64,000 bases of DNA from Synanceia verrucosa (GCA_029721515.1 CM056551.1:30557437-30621436), one strand, 5' to 3'. Numbered from the stretch's first letter, positions 34,001 to 49,000 are shown. Numbers and translations are program-made. Notes: generated from the sequence alone by a model not told the origin.

Positions 34001-37000
34001 CTCAAAGTGTTTCATGAAGCAGGTTTACAGGAACGCTTCCTTCTCTGTCCACAGCGAACGCTGAGCAACAACTGGAAAATACAACATACATATATATATA
34101 TATATATATATATGTACATATATACGTATATATACGTATGATCAAAGATAACAGATAAGCTCCAGATATATTTACTGATGGGATCAGCTGGACCTGCTTA
34201 GTGATGATCACATCCTGTTCATTCTTCAACCACATGACTTTTTATCCAGCTTTTAAGCCACATTTTGATGTTTTTTCAACACTCTGTATTTTAAGCAGAT
34301 AAAGGATTTTAGTGGTCAGGAGTCTGGATGTGAAGTTATCAGAGGAACAGGCTAAGATGAGCTGTGAAAGAGTCACTTTACCTTAGGATCACTGAGATAA
34401 GATAAGATAAGATCCTGAAGACAACAGGTGCCACGCACAGCAGGAAAAGGAAGGAGATTTTAAAGCTTTTTTACAAAATACATACAGTGCAGAATAGTGC
34501 AAAAATACAGTATAGTGCAAAACAGAAACAGAACAATATACAAAAAAAAAGTCTACCCACACTAAAGAGCAAACATAAGTAAACGGTAAGAGTTTCTACG
34601 TGAAGTGACACGCTGTAATGATGAAGATGAACAAGAATATCAATAAAAATGTTCTAATAAATGGCACTTTCTACTTTCAAGGTTTAATACGTAACATTCA
34701 TCTAGGTCAGGGGTGTCAAACTCAGTTTCATCGAGGGCCACATTAGCGTTATGGTTGTAAGTGTAAGACTATATAAATACAGTATATTGATTATTATTGG
34801 TTTTAGTAATAATAATGACTTTAAACTATCCATATGTCTTAAATATAACTAGGCTAAAAGTTTCTAATCAGCAACTGTAATGTTGTAACAGCAAGGTCAC
34901 TATAAATTCATCAAGATCTCATAAATGTTAGTAAAGTTGATAAAGACTAAAGATTGAGCACAGATATCAGTCATGTTCTGCTGCTGGTAGAGGACGAGTC
35001 ACTAACTTCAACAGTCACATTATGACCTGCTGCCAGCTTTACTTTGAGCTTGTGCAGGTGTTTCTACTGTAATTAAAGAAGATAATCTAGATCTAATCTA
35101 ATCTAGAACGGCTCTGTAGTCTGCACTTGATCATACAGCATATTTACCCATGTCACTACTTCCCATTAGGCCTTCAGAATAAACTCTACACATCAAGCTA
35201 ACTCAGTGTCTTTCTACATAAAGCTGGTCAAGCTTGCATTGAGGATTTATTCTTATACATATAATATGTCAAAATAAAGGCATCATGTCAACAAATGGAG
35301 TTCCATGAACAGACACAGGGCTTTTATTTTGAAATTAAAGCAGAAAGTTTTGAGTAAAAATAAAATAAACTTGACTTGTCAGAGCCAGCGCTGTGCAACA
35401 GTAGAGCACAGAACAGAGCAGATTAAAACGATGATTTTGTGTTTGTAAGCGTTCCATCATGCTGATGCTTTTGTAATACTTCTTCACACTTATAAAGTTT
35501 TAACGCACTCACTGACAGTGTTGTCTCCGCTCTGATCAGCTGATCACTAACTGTGCTGTGCAGATCTCAGAGGAGGAGAAACTTCAGGAGCTTCACATCC
35601 AGTTTAACGACGGCTTTGTGTCTCAGACAGACTTTCATCATGTATTTGTTGATATTCATGGACATGAGTTGTCCAGCCAGAGCAAGTTATATTCTTGGCA
35701 AGCTCTCAGCGGGCCACATGAAATGAGGTGGCGGGCCACATTTGGCCCGCGGGCCTTGGGTTTGACACGTGATCTAGATGGTCTAAATCTGCTCAGTCCT
35801 CCGTTTTATTAACAGCAGCATGTTTCATTTGTTCGTGGCGCCCAGAAGCTGCACTAAATTCACTTTTTATCCATTTTTATGATACACTTTTTAGATCTTC
35901 AGAGGAACAAGCTAAGCTAACGTTAGCAGCAGCTCGCCCTGTGTCCTCTGGCTGCTTCATTCAGTGTTTTTAGTGGTTTTCGTCAGTTTGTTGTGGAGAG
36001 GAGGAGACCTGTGGTAAAAACCTCCTGAACACTGAAGGAAGACTACAACTCCCATGATCCCTCACTGCTGCAGCACCAGAACCAGACTCCCTCTGGTCTC
36101 AGTGTCGTCACTGACAGACTGTCAGAGGTCAGATCAGGGAGGAGACGCAGCATTTGCTGGACTCGTCCCTGTTGGACCAAATGGTTTTGGGGGTCGATGT
36201 TGAAGCAGCTGTGAGGTGACAGAGCAGTGTGGAAATGACGCCTCTTTCTGCAAAGGTGTCACATAACGGGCTTCTTTTGGTCCTGAGCAGATTCCTGGAG
36301 GGTTTTGAGTGATGCTGCGGAGGTGATGATGTGAGCTCACTTTACCACAGACTGAACATTGAGCTTCTTATCAGAGCAGCAAACCTCCTGGACAGAATGT
36401 TCTCTCCTTGTTTTCAGGGAGGAATTTAAAGATAAAGATTGTATAGGTGGATGGAGGTGAACAGTAATTATTAATGGGTTATGGGTCAGGTCTGTCACCT
36501 CTTAATGACGGAAACTAAACCACATGATTTTTTTTTTTTTATCCTTCTTAAATTTTTCTCCAATATTCTGGAGTTTTCTGGGACTAAAACAACAGAAACT
36601 ACTAATTATTTTCATCATCCAGTAACCAGCTGATTATTTTCTCCATTAATTGATCAGCTGTTTGATTGTAAAATGTCAGAAAAAGTGGATCAAAACTATT
36701 CACATTTAATAAGTTCACTTTAAATATTTCAGTTTTATTTTATTTTATTTGGTTCAGTCCAAGCAAATATGTGTTCTATGTGTCTATGTTTATAATCGTT
36801 GTATAGTTATTACCCCAGCTCTTCATACATACAAACACTTTTACTTATTCACATATCAGTGTTTTTTAATTTTTTATGTATCCATCCATCTGTTCTCTGA
36901 TTCCAGATTCCTCAGTGTGAATATTTTCACATCTTTGACACATTTTCTGAAAACAACCGATCGATTAATGGAGAAAATAATCTGCAGATTAATGGACAGA

Positions 37001-40000
37001 GAGTGTCTCGTTAGTTAGCAGCCCTTCACAGGAAGTTCACAATAAGCTTTACCATGTGTTATGAATAATAAAGTGTTTATTGATTACCAGAAAACATGCT
37101 GTAGTTTGCATATAAAAGGAGGTTGGTATGTTGGTGCGTGACATGTAAACACAGTGCACATCTACAAAGTAGGACAAGAAACAAAGGATAATAAAAGAGA
37201 GAAATAAATAGAAGATGCAAGAATGTGATGGATGATATTTGTCTTCCAGCCAAATGTTAAAAACGTGCATAAAATATGTTGTGGTTTCATGAAAACGTCC
37301 CAAAAAACACCTGATTTAAATCCTAAACCTCCTGAAAATACCAACCTATAATCATAATCATAATAATAATATTTATTGTTTGTTTTGTTGCAGATTATCT
37401 CTTTCTAACAAACATGTCCACTGAAATGAGTTTAATTTAAAGTTTACTTCTTATAGTGTGTTGGTAGTTTATCCCTGGTCTTATTGTTTATTTCTTGTAG
37501 TGTGTTGGTAGTTTTTTATCTCTGGTCTGAAGGTTTATTTCTTATAGTGTGATGGTAGTTTTTTTTTTATCCCTGGTCTTATTGTTTATTTCTTGTAGTG
37601 TTTATAGTTTTTTTTTATCTTTGGTCTTAAGGTTTATTTCTTGTAGTGTGTTGGTAGTTTATCCCTGGTCTTATTGTTTATTTCTGATAGTGTGTTGGTA
37701 GTTTATCCCTGGTCTTATTGTTTATTTCTGATAGTGTGTTGGTAGTTTATCCCTGGTCTTAAGGTTTATTTCTGATAGTGTGTTGGTAGTTTTTTATCCC
37801 TGGTCTTAAGGTGTATTTCTGATAGTGTGTTGGTAGTTTATCCCTGGTCTTAAGGTTTATTTCTGATAGTGTGTTGGTAGTTTATCCCTGGTCTTAAGGT
37901 TTATTTCTTGTAGTGTGTTGGTAGTTTATCCCTGGTCTTAAGGTTTATTTCTTGTAGTGTGTTGGTAGTTTTTTTTTTTTTTATCCCTGGTCATGTTTAT
38001 TTCTTATAGTGTGTTGGTAGTTTATCCCTGGTCTTAAGGTTTATTTCTTGTAGTGTGTTGGTAGTTTATCCCTGGTCTTAAGGTTTATTTCTGATAGTGT
38101 GTTGGTAGTTTATCCCTGGTCTTAAGGTTTATTTCTGATAGTGTGTTGGTAGTTTTTTTTATCCCTGGCCTTAAGGTTTATTTCTGATAGTGTGTTGGTA
38201 GTTTATCCCTGGTCTTAAGGTTTATTTCTGATAGTGTGTTGGTAGTTTATCCCTGGTCTTAAGGTTTATTTCTGATAGTGTGTTGGTAGTTTATCCCTGG
38301 TCTTAAGGTTTATTTCTGATAGTGTGTTGGTAGTTTATCCCTGGTCTTAAGGTTTATTTCTGATAGTGTGTTGGTAGTTTATCCCTGGTCTTAAGGTTTA
38401 TTTCTTGTAGTGTGTTGGTAGTTTATCCCTGGTCTTAAGGTTTATTTCTTGTAGTGTGTTGGTAGTTTATCCCTGGCCTTAAGGTGTATTTCTGATAGTG
38501 TGTTGGTAGTTTATCCCTGGCCTTAAGGTGTATTTCTGATAGTGTGTTGGTAGTTTATCCCTGGTCTTAAGGTTTATTTCTTATAGTGTGTTGGTAGTTT
38601 ATCCCTGGTCTTAAGGTTTATTTCTGATAGTGTGTTGGTAGTTTATCCCTGGTCTTAAGGTTTATTTCTGATAGTGTGTTGGTAGTTTATCCCTGGTCTT
38701 AAGGTTTATTTCTGATAGTGTGTTGGTAGTTTATCCCTGGCCTTAAGGTGTATTTCTGATAGTGTGTTGGTAGTTTATCCCTGGTCTTAAGGTGTATTTC
38801 TGATAGTGTGTTGGTAGTTTATCCCTGGTCTTAAGGTTTATTTCTGATAGTGTGTTGGTAGTTTTTTATCCCTGGACTTATTGTTTATTTCTTGTAGTGT
38901 GTTGGTAGTTTATCCCTGGTCTTAAGGTTTATTTCTGATAGTGTGTTGGTAGTTTATCCCTGGTCTTAAGGTGTATTTCTGATAGTGTGTTGGTAGTTTA
39001 TCCCTGGCCTTAAGGTTTATTTCTGATAGTGTGTTGGTAGTTTTTTATCCCTGGACTTATTGTTTATTTCTTGTAGTGTGTTGGTAGTTTTTTTTTTATC
39101 CCTGGTCATGTTTATTTCTTATAGTGTGTTGGTAGTTTATCCCTGGCCTTAAGGTTTATTTCTGATAGTGTGTTGGTAGTTTATCCCTGGTCTTAAGGTT
39201 TATTTCTGATAGTGTGTTGGTAGTTTATCCCTGGTCTTAAGGTGTATTTCTGATAGTGTGTTGGTAGTTTATCCCTGGTCTTAAGGTTTATTTCTGATAG
39301 TGTGTTGGTAGTTTATCCCTGGTCTTAAGGTTTATTTCTGATAGTGTGTTGGTAGTTTATCCCTGGCCTTAAGGTTTATTTCTGATAGTGTGTTGGTAGT
39401 TTATCCCTGGCCTTAAGGTTTATTTCTGATAGTGTGTTGGTAGTTTATCCCTGGTCTTAAGGTTTATTTCTGATAGTGTGTTGGTAGTTTATCCCTGGTC
39501 TTAAGGTTTATTTCTTATAGTGTGTTGGTAGTTTATCCCTGGTCTTAAGGTTTATTTCTGATAGTGTGTTGGTAGTTTATCCCTGGTCTTAAGGTGTATT
39601 TCTGATAGTGTGTTGGTAGTTTATCCCTGGCCTTAAGGTGTATTTCTGATAGTGTGTTGGTAGTTTATCCCTGGCCTTAAGGTTTATTTCTGATAGTGTG
39701 TTGGTAGTTTATCCCTGGTCTTAAGGTGTATTTCTGATAGTGTGTTGGTAGTTTATCCCTGGTCTTAAGGTTTATTTCTGATAGTGTGTTGGTAGTTTAT
39801 CCCTGGTCTTAAGGTTTATTTCTGATAGTGTGTTGGTAGTTTATCCCTGGCCTTAAGGTTTATTTCTGATAGTGTGTTGGTAGTTTATCCCTGGTCTTAA
39901 GGTTTATTTCTTATAGTGTGTTGGTAGTTTATCCCTGGCCTTAAGGTTTATTTCTGATAGTGTGTTGGTAGTTTATCCCTGGCCTTAAGGTGTATTTCTG

Positions 40001-43000
40001 ATAGTGTGTTGGTAGTTTATCCCTGGTCTTAAGGTTTATTTCTGATAGTGTGTTGGTAGTTTATCCCTGGCCTTAAGGTGTATTTCTGATAGTGTGTTGG
40101 TAGTTTATCCCTGGCCTTAAGGTGTATTTCTGATAGTGTGTTGGTAGTTTATCCCTGGCCTTAAGGTGTATTTCTGATAGTGTGTTGGTAGTTTATCCCT
40201 GGCCTTAAGGTGTATTTCTGATAGTGTGTTGGTAGTTTATCCCTGGCCTTAAGGTGTATTTCTGATAGTGTGTTGGTAGTTTATCCCTGGCCTTAAGGTG
40301 TATTTCTGATAGTGTGTTGGTAGTTTATCCCTGGTCTTAAGGTTTATTTCTGATAGTGTGTTGGTAGTTTATCCCTGGTCTTAAGGTTTATTTCTGATAG
40401 TGTGTTGGTAGTTTATCCCTGGTCTTAAGGTTTATTTCTGATAGTGTGTTGGTAGTTTATCCCTGATCTTAAGGTTTATTTCTGATAGTGTGTTGGTAGT
40501 TTATCCCTGGTCTTAAGGTGTATTTCTGATAGTGTGTTGGTAGTTTATCCCTGGCCTTAAGGTGTATTTCTGATAGTGTGTTGGTAGTTTATCCCTGGCC
40601 TTAAGGTGTATTTCTGATAGTGTGTTGGTAGTTTATCCCTGGCCTTAAGGTTTATTTCTGATAGTGTGTTGGTAGTTTATCCCTGGCCTTAAGGTGTATT
40701 TCTGATAGTGTGTTGGTAGTTTATCCCTGGTCTTAAGGTTTATTTCTGATAGTGTTGGTAGTTTATCCCTGGCCTTAAGGTGTATTTCTGATAGTGTGTT
40801 GGTAGTTTATCCCTGGTCTTAAGGTTTATTTCTGATAGTGTATTGGTAGTTTATCCCTGGTCTTAAGGTTTATTTCTGATAGTGTGTTGGTAGTTTATCC
40901 CTGGTCTTAAGGTTTATTTCTGATAGTGTGTTGGTAGTTTATCCCTGGTCTTAAGGTTTATTTCTGATAGTGTGTTGGTAGTTTATCCCTGGTCTTAAGG
41001 TTTATTTCTGATAGTGTGTTGGTAGTTTTTTTTATCCCTGGTCTTAAGGTTTATTTCTGATAGTGTGTTGGTAGTTTATCCCTGGTCTTAAGGTTTATTT
41101 CTGATAGTGTGTTGGTAGTTTATCCCTGGTCTTAAGGTTTATTTCTGATAGTGTGTTGGTAGTTTATCCCTGGTCTTAAGGTTTATTTCTGATAGTGTGT
41201 TGGTAGTTTATCCCTGGTCTTAAGGTTTATTTCTGATAGTGTGTTGGTAGTTTATCCCTGGCCTTAAGGTTTATTTCTGATAGTGTGTTGGTAGTTTATC
41301 CCTGGCCTTAAGGTGTATTTCTGATAGTGTGTTGGTAGTTTATCCCTGGCCTTAAGGTTTATTTCTGATAGTGTGTTGGTAGTTTATCCCTGGTCTTAAG
41401 GTTTATTTCTGATAGTGTGTTGGTAGTTTATCCCTGGTCTTAAGGTTTATTTCTGATAGTGTGTTGGTAGTTTATCCCTGGTCTTAAGGTTTATTTCTTA
41501 TAGTGTGTTGGTAGTTTATCCCTGGCCTTAAGGTTTATTTCTGATAGTGTGTTGGTAGTTTATCCCTGGTCTTAAGGTTTATTTCTGATAGTGTGTTGGT
41601 AGTTTATCCCTGGTCTTAAGGTGTATTTCTGATAGTGTGTTGGTAGTTTTTTTTATCCCTGGTCTTAAGGTTTATTTCTGATAGTGTGTTGGTAGTTTAT
41701 CCCTGGCCTTAAGGTTTATTTCTGATAGTGTGTTGGTAGTTTATCCCTGGTCTTAACATTTTTCTTCTTCTTCTTCTTCTGTGTTTTGTAGTTCAGCTGT
41801 GAATGAGCCTGATCTGCTGATGCTCCACCGCTCTGAATGGACTTCCAGTCGCAGCGACGCCGCCGGTCGTAGCTCCGTCAGCAGGATGCTGACGAGGCCT
41901 CGCTTCCTCCTCTGTCTGGTTTTACTCTCCCAGGTTTTACGGACCCAGACTCGGCCGGTCAGCCCCGATGAAGGTGAGCTGCTCTTCCTCTGTTTGCTCT
42001 TGCAGCGTCATTAAGCGTCATGTGACCACAGCTCTTTATTTCCTCAACACTTTCCTCTGCTTCTACCTGAAACACTTCACACTCTGAGCTCCTCAGACAC
42101 CAGACTAGAGGGTTTATTTTTCTCTTAAACTGAGTGTTAAGATGCAGAGTTTAGCCTGGCCTGTCTGGTTGTTAACCAAGTTCTGCAAAAGACGGGGCTG
42201 AAACCGAATCCTTAAAAATGTGCCTCTTGGACTCGGTCCAGCGGGGTAATAGCTGCCTGGATTTGTGGGTAGATGGGTTTGGATGTTTACGCTCTGCAGT
42301 CGGAAGTGGGTAGCGCCAGAAGAATACGATAAAGCTCAGCGTTATAATTAGAGTAATTAAGCAAGAGGGTCTGTAAGCCCTGAAATCCAGCGAGCAGGAG
42401 CAGTAAATGACTCCCATGTGCAGCCCAAGGGCCCCGGCACTACCAGCAGAGCTCTGCTGCTCGGTAATGAAAAGGTATTTGTTGTCACTGAGAGGGAAAA
42501 CATAAATTAGGCTGTGTTTTTTTTAGAAAGAAGAAGCTCACTTATCCTCCAGGATAGGGTTTCTGAGGAGGTGAGCTGTAAATGTGCTGCAGGGAGGAGG
42601 AGGAGGAGGTAGGATCTTAATCAGTAAATGACCAGGTACTATCTCTCTGCTCCCCCACCAGCTTCAGTCTGGGAATGCCTCACTTTCCTCCTCCTCCCCC
42701 CTGCTGGGTGACGGACGGCTTCAGCTGTCGACAAACAATCACAGCAGAAGCATTTGGTTCAGTCCTTTTGTCTCCGGTCGGGAAACGAAGTGGTCATGTT
42801 TTATTCACGCTCCTTTGATTTGTTTTGTTTCTTGTTGTTCACATAAGAACAGATTCATGTCTTTACAGTTCCTCACATGAGGCAGCATCCAGCTTTACTT
42901 GTGCTAATAATAATATTAAATTCATACCTTTCATGCAGGAAGTTCAACTCTTAGTGTGTTTCAGTGCAGGTCTGCAACTTGAGAAGCTGAGTGAGTCTTA

Positions 43001-46000
43001 ACCTATCACTCAGAGAACCAAGGTTACCATGTAACCAAACATTTTATTACCAGTGAACAAATCAACTGGTGGGATTTTTTTTTTTTCAAGCATCTTTTAA
43101 AATACTTCTTTTATATTCTGTGCGCTCACTGTTGATTTGCTGCGGATCGTTCTGGAGTTTTCTGGGACTGAACCGACTGAAGCCAGTGATTGTTTTCATT
43201 ATCCCATAATCGCCTGATTGTTTTCTCCATCGATCGATCAGCTGTTTCCTTCTAAAATGTCAGAAAATGGTGGAAAAATGTCTCAAAGATGTTCAGGAGA
43301 AGATAGAAACCATAAGCAATATCCATATTTAAGAAGCTTTTGTTTCTTTAAAAACCACTCCAACTCTTTCTTTATAACAGATAAACAGTGTGACCTCAAC
43401 AGATGCCGAACATCAGATCATCTCATTAAATGAAACAAACTACTGTAGAACAAACTTTTGTTACTAACACTGTTATTTTTCAAATTAAAAGATGCACGTT
43501 GGTCAGTGTTCCTGACCAAAATTAAGCTCCAACGTTCGGCTTCATTCAGATATATGAACAGTAAATGTTTTCAGTGGGAAGCTGCTCTCCCATTTACAGT
43601 TATTAAAAGTTTGCATGCATTGACTTCCACGTTATTTTCTGGTATTCTAGTGGTTTATCCGGATATTCCTGCATGCTGGGTCCTTAAACAGGCCTGGAAA
43701 TGCTTGAATCTGGATTTTATCCTTCCAGTTCATTTTTAATTTTGCTTCTTTGCACCTGATAAATACCAGAAATTAAGCATGAGGTTAAGTGACTGAATGA
43801 AGCTAAATGAATATTCACTTCGAGGATTCTCTTAGAGATCCTCTTTGCATCTTAACAGACAGCTCAGTAGGTGTTTGCCTCTGGACCAGTGTTCAGTTTC
43901 AGGGTAGAAACTTTAGTTTTGCTGGTTCATGTCAGTGTTTTTTATGGCAGTGATGGTGAAGTGTCAGGAAAGTTTTTTTCCTCAGGGGGTTGGTTGAGTC
44001 GTCGCTCTGCTGTCAGTCAGTCGATGAGCCGCTGACTCTTCGCTCTGGAAGTCCAGAGAGACTCTTTGAGACAGAGATGGAGGTCCAGAGGAGTCTGAGA
44101 GGATAAGGAACCGACTCTGGGGGCGAGGAACCGACTCCGAGGGCGAGGAACCGACTCCGAGGGCGAGGAACCGACTCTGGGGACGAAGCAGATTCAGTTC
44201 AGGAAGGAAAAACCAGCTGGTTCTTTTATTGTTTAGTGTTTGCAGGAAAAAGGATTCTTTCTGTTTTTCTGTAGAAAAGTTTATTTTCTTATTTTTTGAA
44301 TTTCAAAACCACGACTAAAACTTAAATTCAAAAGAAATGAACAGAGAAGAATCAGAGAAGACAAGTGATTAAATTCATGCAAAGATACAGTATTATTATA
44401 GAAGTTTACAGCTGGTGGTAGAGGAACAGTGACTCTGCTCTGGTAGCGTCAAACATCCTAAACACTGTCATGATGGTTCATCTGAGCTTTTTTCATGATG
44501 GATATTAATAAGTATGTTCTCGCACATGTTGTCATCATCCGTTCTGTGTTTCCTGGACTTGTTTACGTTCAAAAAAGGTGTCAAAGAAGGAGAAAAAGCA
44601 GGTTTTCTATTTAAGGATCCAGGCTGAACAGAGAGCATGAAGTCAATGCTATATTTGTGAAGAATGAGCAGAATTTGTGAAGCAATTGTTGGGAAGAAAT
44701 CCAGTTTTTTTTTAATGCTGCAGTTTGAGGCTCAGCTAAGAAATGATGCAAGTTAATGGAAGTTTTTCTGGTAAATATGAACAGTCTGGTTGGTAAGGAC
44801 AGGATGCAGGCGGTGCTTTTGTGTAATAGATGACTTAAGCCTGTGTTGCGACACCTATTTATGACCCCTTTACTTCCTTTTCTTTATTTTTTTATCAAAC
44901 TGATCCTGGCTCAGTGTTGTTTCCTCCACATGTCGCTACGTCCATGAGCTCACTGTAATAACAAATCCATACTGTCGCAGCCCTAGAAAAGACTTAAAAG
45001 TACTGCCTGTTAGGGTCTTGATTCAGTTTTGACTTGACCTTGATTGTCTTTGCACTTGACTCAGACTGGAGCTGGTCTTGGTCTTGGTCTTGATTGAGTT
45101 GGACTTGTCTACAGCCCTGTTGATGAAGTATTTTGCACTAGTTAGTAGCTGTTTTTATTCTCTTGAAGTCTCCAGAAAGTGTTCTGTAGTTGAGGTCTGG
45201 GGTTGCAGTATGGCCTCTAGCAGCAGCAGTAAACACTGTTTGTCCATTAGAGTCGTAGCGTGAAGCTGAATGGAGCTGAGCTCATTTGAATGACAGTAGA
45301 TGGGCGGCTCTCATCCTCGTCGCTCCTCCATGTTAATCCCTGCAGATTGTTAGCGGCTCATTTAGGACTGAAAGGCTCCTCGGCTGGAGAGCTTTCAAAC
45401 CGGACAGTTTTTTTGGGGGCTTGCTAATAGGTATTGTCCTGCTCTTCAGCTTCCTGCCAGTCCTTGCTTTTTGTCTCGAGGAAAACTCGACGTCAACATT
45501 TTTTCTGCAGTGACTCGACTTCGCTGCATTCAACCATCAGTGAGCACAGGAAATCCCAGAAGTCATTCACGTGGCGTATTGCTTCCTATCTTCTCGCTGC
45601 CGTAGACCGGCGCCAGCCCTTCCTGTAGTTGGCCTTCACTTTACAGGCCGCTGAGCTTTCCCCCTCTTCTTTCATGATTTGTGTCATTAGGCTGATTTTA
45701 AACACTGTCAATCAATTTTTCCGACTGGTTGGCAGAAGGTATTCCAGATGGGTTGCTTTTTGAAAATACGGCCCTTTTTTTTTAATCCGTTTTAATCCAA
45801 TCAGAGCAACAGGAGGATTAACTGAGGTCCTTTAATTCAAAGGAAATGATGGTGGAGCTGAAAATACTTTAACTATAAGAGATAGGAGGGTGCTGCTGTT
45901 TGTTAGCATCATATTTCTGGCTTTGCCTCTCTTTTTTTGGACAGTTAGAAGAGTTGATTGTGTTGTGTTTTACTCCAGTTTTAAATGTCTGTGTTTGAAA

Positions 46001-49000
46001 CCAATACAGCATAGTATATCTGTGCTCTAAACTATTAATGTCTGAACAATCCAACAGCCACCATTCTAACTGTCAGAGTTTGTAGACTAAAACTGACAAA
46101 ACTAACTAGAAAACCTGAGGAATCAAGTATTACTACCTATTGTGACTTTTATCAAGATATTATACTGTCTTATAATGTAATCTATCATGTTATAATATAG
46201 TAGTATATATTGTATCATGATAAGAGTACATGGTGATAATAGATTATCATGATATCATAGTATAGTACTATACTGTATCATGATATAATAGTTTTATAGT
46301 ATATAATGTACTGTGATATAATAGTATAGTACTTTATTGTGGTAGTAAAGTATCATGATATAGTATAGTACTTTAGTATATTGTATTATCATAGTATAAC
46401 GGTATAATATAGTATCATGACATAATAGTACAGTAGTATAATATGATATAATTATATAATAGTATACTAGTATATTGTGGTATCATGATATAGCAGTGTA
46501 GTAGTATATTGTATAATGATATAATAGTACAGTAGTATAATATAGTATTATGCTGTGATGGTATGATAGTATAATATATTATTATGATATAATAGTTCAG
46601 TAGTATAATATAGTATTATGCTGTGATGGTATGATAGTATAATATATTATTATGATATAATAGTTCAGTAGTATAATATAGTATTATGCTGTGATGGTAT
46701 GATAGTATAATATATTATTATGATATAATAGTTCAGTAGTATAATATAGTATTATGCTGTGATGGTATGATAGTATAATATATTATTATGATATAATAGT
46801 TCAGTATAGGGCTGTGACGGTAGGGATATTTTATGACCGCAGTGATAAAGCACCCAATCAATGCAGTATGGCGGTTTACCATGGTATCCCCCCATCTGCA
46901 AACCTGCTATCCCACTACCCTGACCACCTTTATCACAGCACCTCCGCCACCCCCGCTGCCCTCACCCCCCACCCCACGCCGCAATCCCGCAACTCCACCA
47001 TTCCCGCTGCAATCCCGCCACCCCACTCTTTATATATTCACTTTAATCAGGAGAAGCACTGAAACCTCCAAATAATTTATGATAATATGACAATATGAAA
47101 ACACCCCTCCCCTTAATGGACTGATCCGCTGCTGAGCTACAGTGTGGAAATTTCTGTTTCTCTGTCAGCTTTAAAAACAGGACGTTACTAAATATTACTG
47201 TTGATATTTCATATCAAACACAATATACAGTCCTGTAACTTTCAACAGCAAATATTTAGGGATTTTTTGATTATTTAATATATTGCGGTGATGACGGTGG
47301 CTCAAACACCGTGGTCGGCATCACATGACAGCGGTATTGTGGTGATGTGGTTATCATCCCAGCCCTAGTACTGTAATATAATATATAGAGCAGTGTGATA
47401 TTACGATATATATCATTGTGTTATGATATGATGGTACGGCGGTATCATATAGTGTCACGATGTAATGGCACAGTAGTGTAAGTACTATTATGATGGTACG
47501 GCGGTATCATATAGTATCACGATGTAATGGCACAGTAGTGTAAGTACTATTATGATGGTACGGCAGTATCATATAGTGTCACGATGTAATGGCACAGTAG
47601 TGTAAGTACTATTATGATGGTACGGCGGTATCATATAGTGTCACGATGTAATGGCACAGTAGTGTAAGTACTATTATGATGGTACGGCGGTATCATATAG
47701 TGTCACGATGTAATGGCACAGTAGTGTAAGTACTATTATGATGGTACGGCGGTATCATATAGTGTCACGATGTAATGGCACAGTAGTGTAAGTACTATTA
47801 TGATGGTAATACGGTATCATATAGTGTCACGATGTAATGGCACAGTAGTGTAAGTACTATTATGATGGTACGGCGGTATCATATAGTGTCACGATGTAAT
47901 GGCACAGTAGTGTAAGTACTATTATGATGGTACGGCGGTATCATATAGTATCACGATGTAATGGCACAGTAGTGTAAGTACTATTATGATGGTACGGCGG
48001 TATCATATAGTATCACGATGTAATGGCACAGTAGTGTAAGTACTATTATGATGGTACGGCGGTATCATATAGTGTCACGATGTAATGGCACAGTAGTGTA
48101 AGTACTATTATGATGAATACGGCGGTATCATATAGTGTCACGATGTAATGGCACAGTAGTGTAAGTACTATTATGATGGTACGGCGGTATCATATAGTGT
48201 CACGATGTAATGGCACAGTAGTGTAAGTACTATTATGATGGTACGGCGGTATCATATAGTGTCACGATGTAATGGCACAGTAGTGTAAGTACTATTATGA
48301 TGGTACGGCGGTATCATATAGTATCACGATGTAATGGCACAGTAGTGTAAGTACTATTATGATGGTACGGCGGTATCATATAGTGTCACGATGTAATGGC
48401 ACAGTAGTGTAAGTAATATAATGATGAGTACGGGCGGTATCATATAGTATCACGATGTAATGGCACAGTAGTGTAAGTACTATTATGATGGTACGGCGGT
48501 ATCATATAGTGTCACGATGTAATGGCACAGTAGTGTAAGTACTATTATGATGGTACGGCGGTATCACATAGTATCACGATGTAATGGCACAGTAGTGTAA
48601 GTACTATTATGATGGTACGGCGGTATCACATAGTATAACGATGTAATGGCACAGTAGTGTAAGTACTATTATGATGGTACGGCGGTATCATATAGTATAA
48701 CGATGTAATGGCACAGTAGTGTAAGTACTATTATGATGGTACGGCGGTATCATATAGTATCACGATGTAATGGCACAGTAGTGTAAGTACTATTATGATG
48801 GTACGGCGGTATCATATAGTGTCACGATGTAATGGCACAGTAGTGTAAGTACTATTATGATGGTACGGCGGTATCATATAGTATCACGATGTAATGGCAC
48901 AGTAGTGTAAGTACTATTATGATGGTACGGCGGTATCATATAGTGTCACGATGTAATGGCACAGTAGTGTAAGTACTATTATGATGGTACGGCGGTATCA

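Noticed and set aside
46814..47075. Pro-rich plus-strand ORFs at 46.8-47.1 kb
   Set aside because: They lie inside the hAT-like MITE and reflect its C-rich interior.
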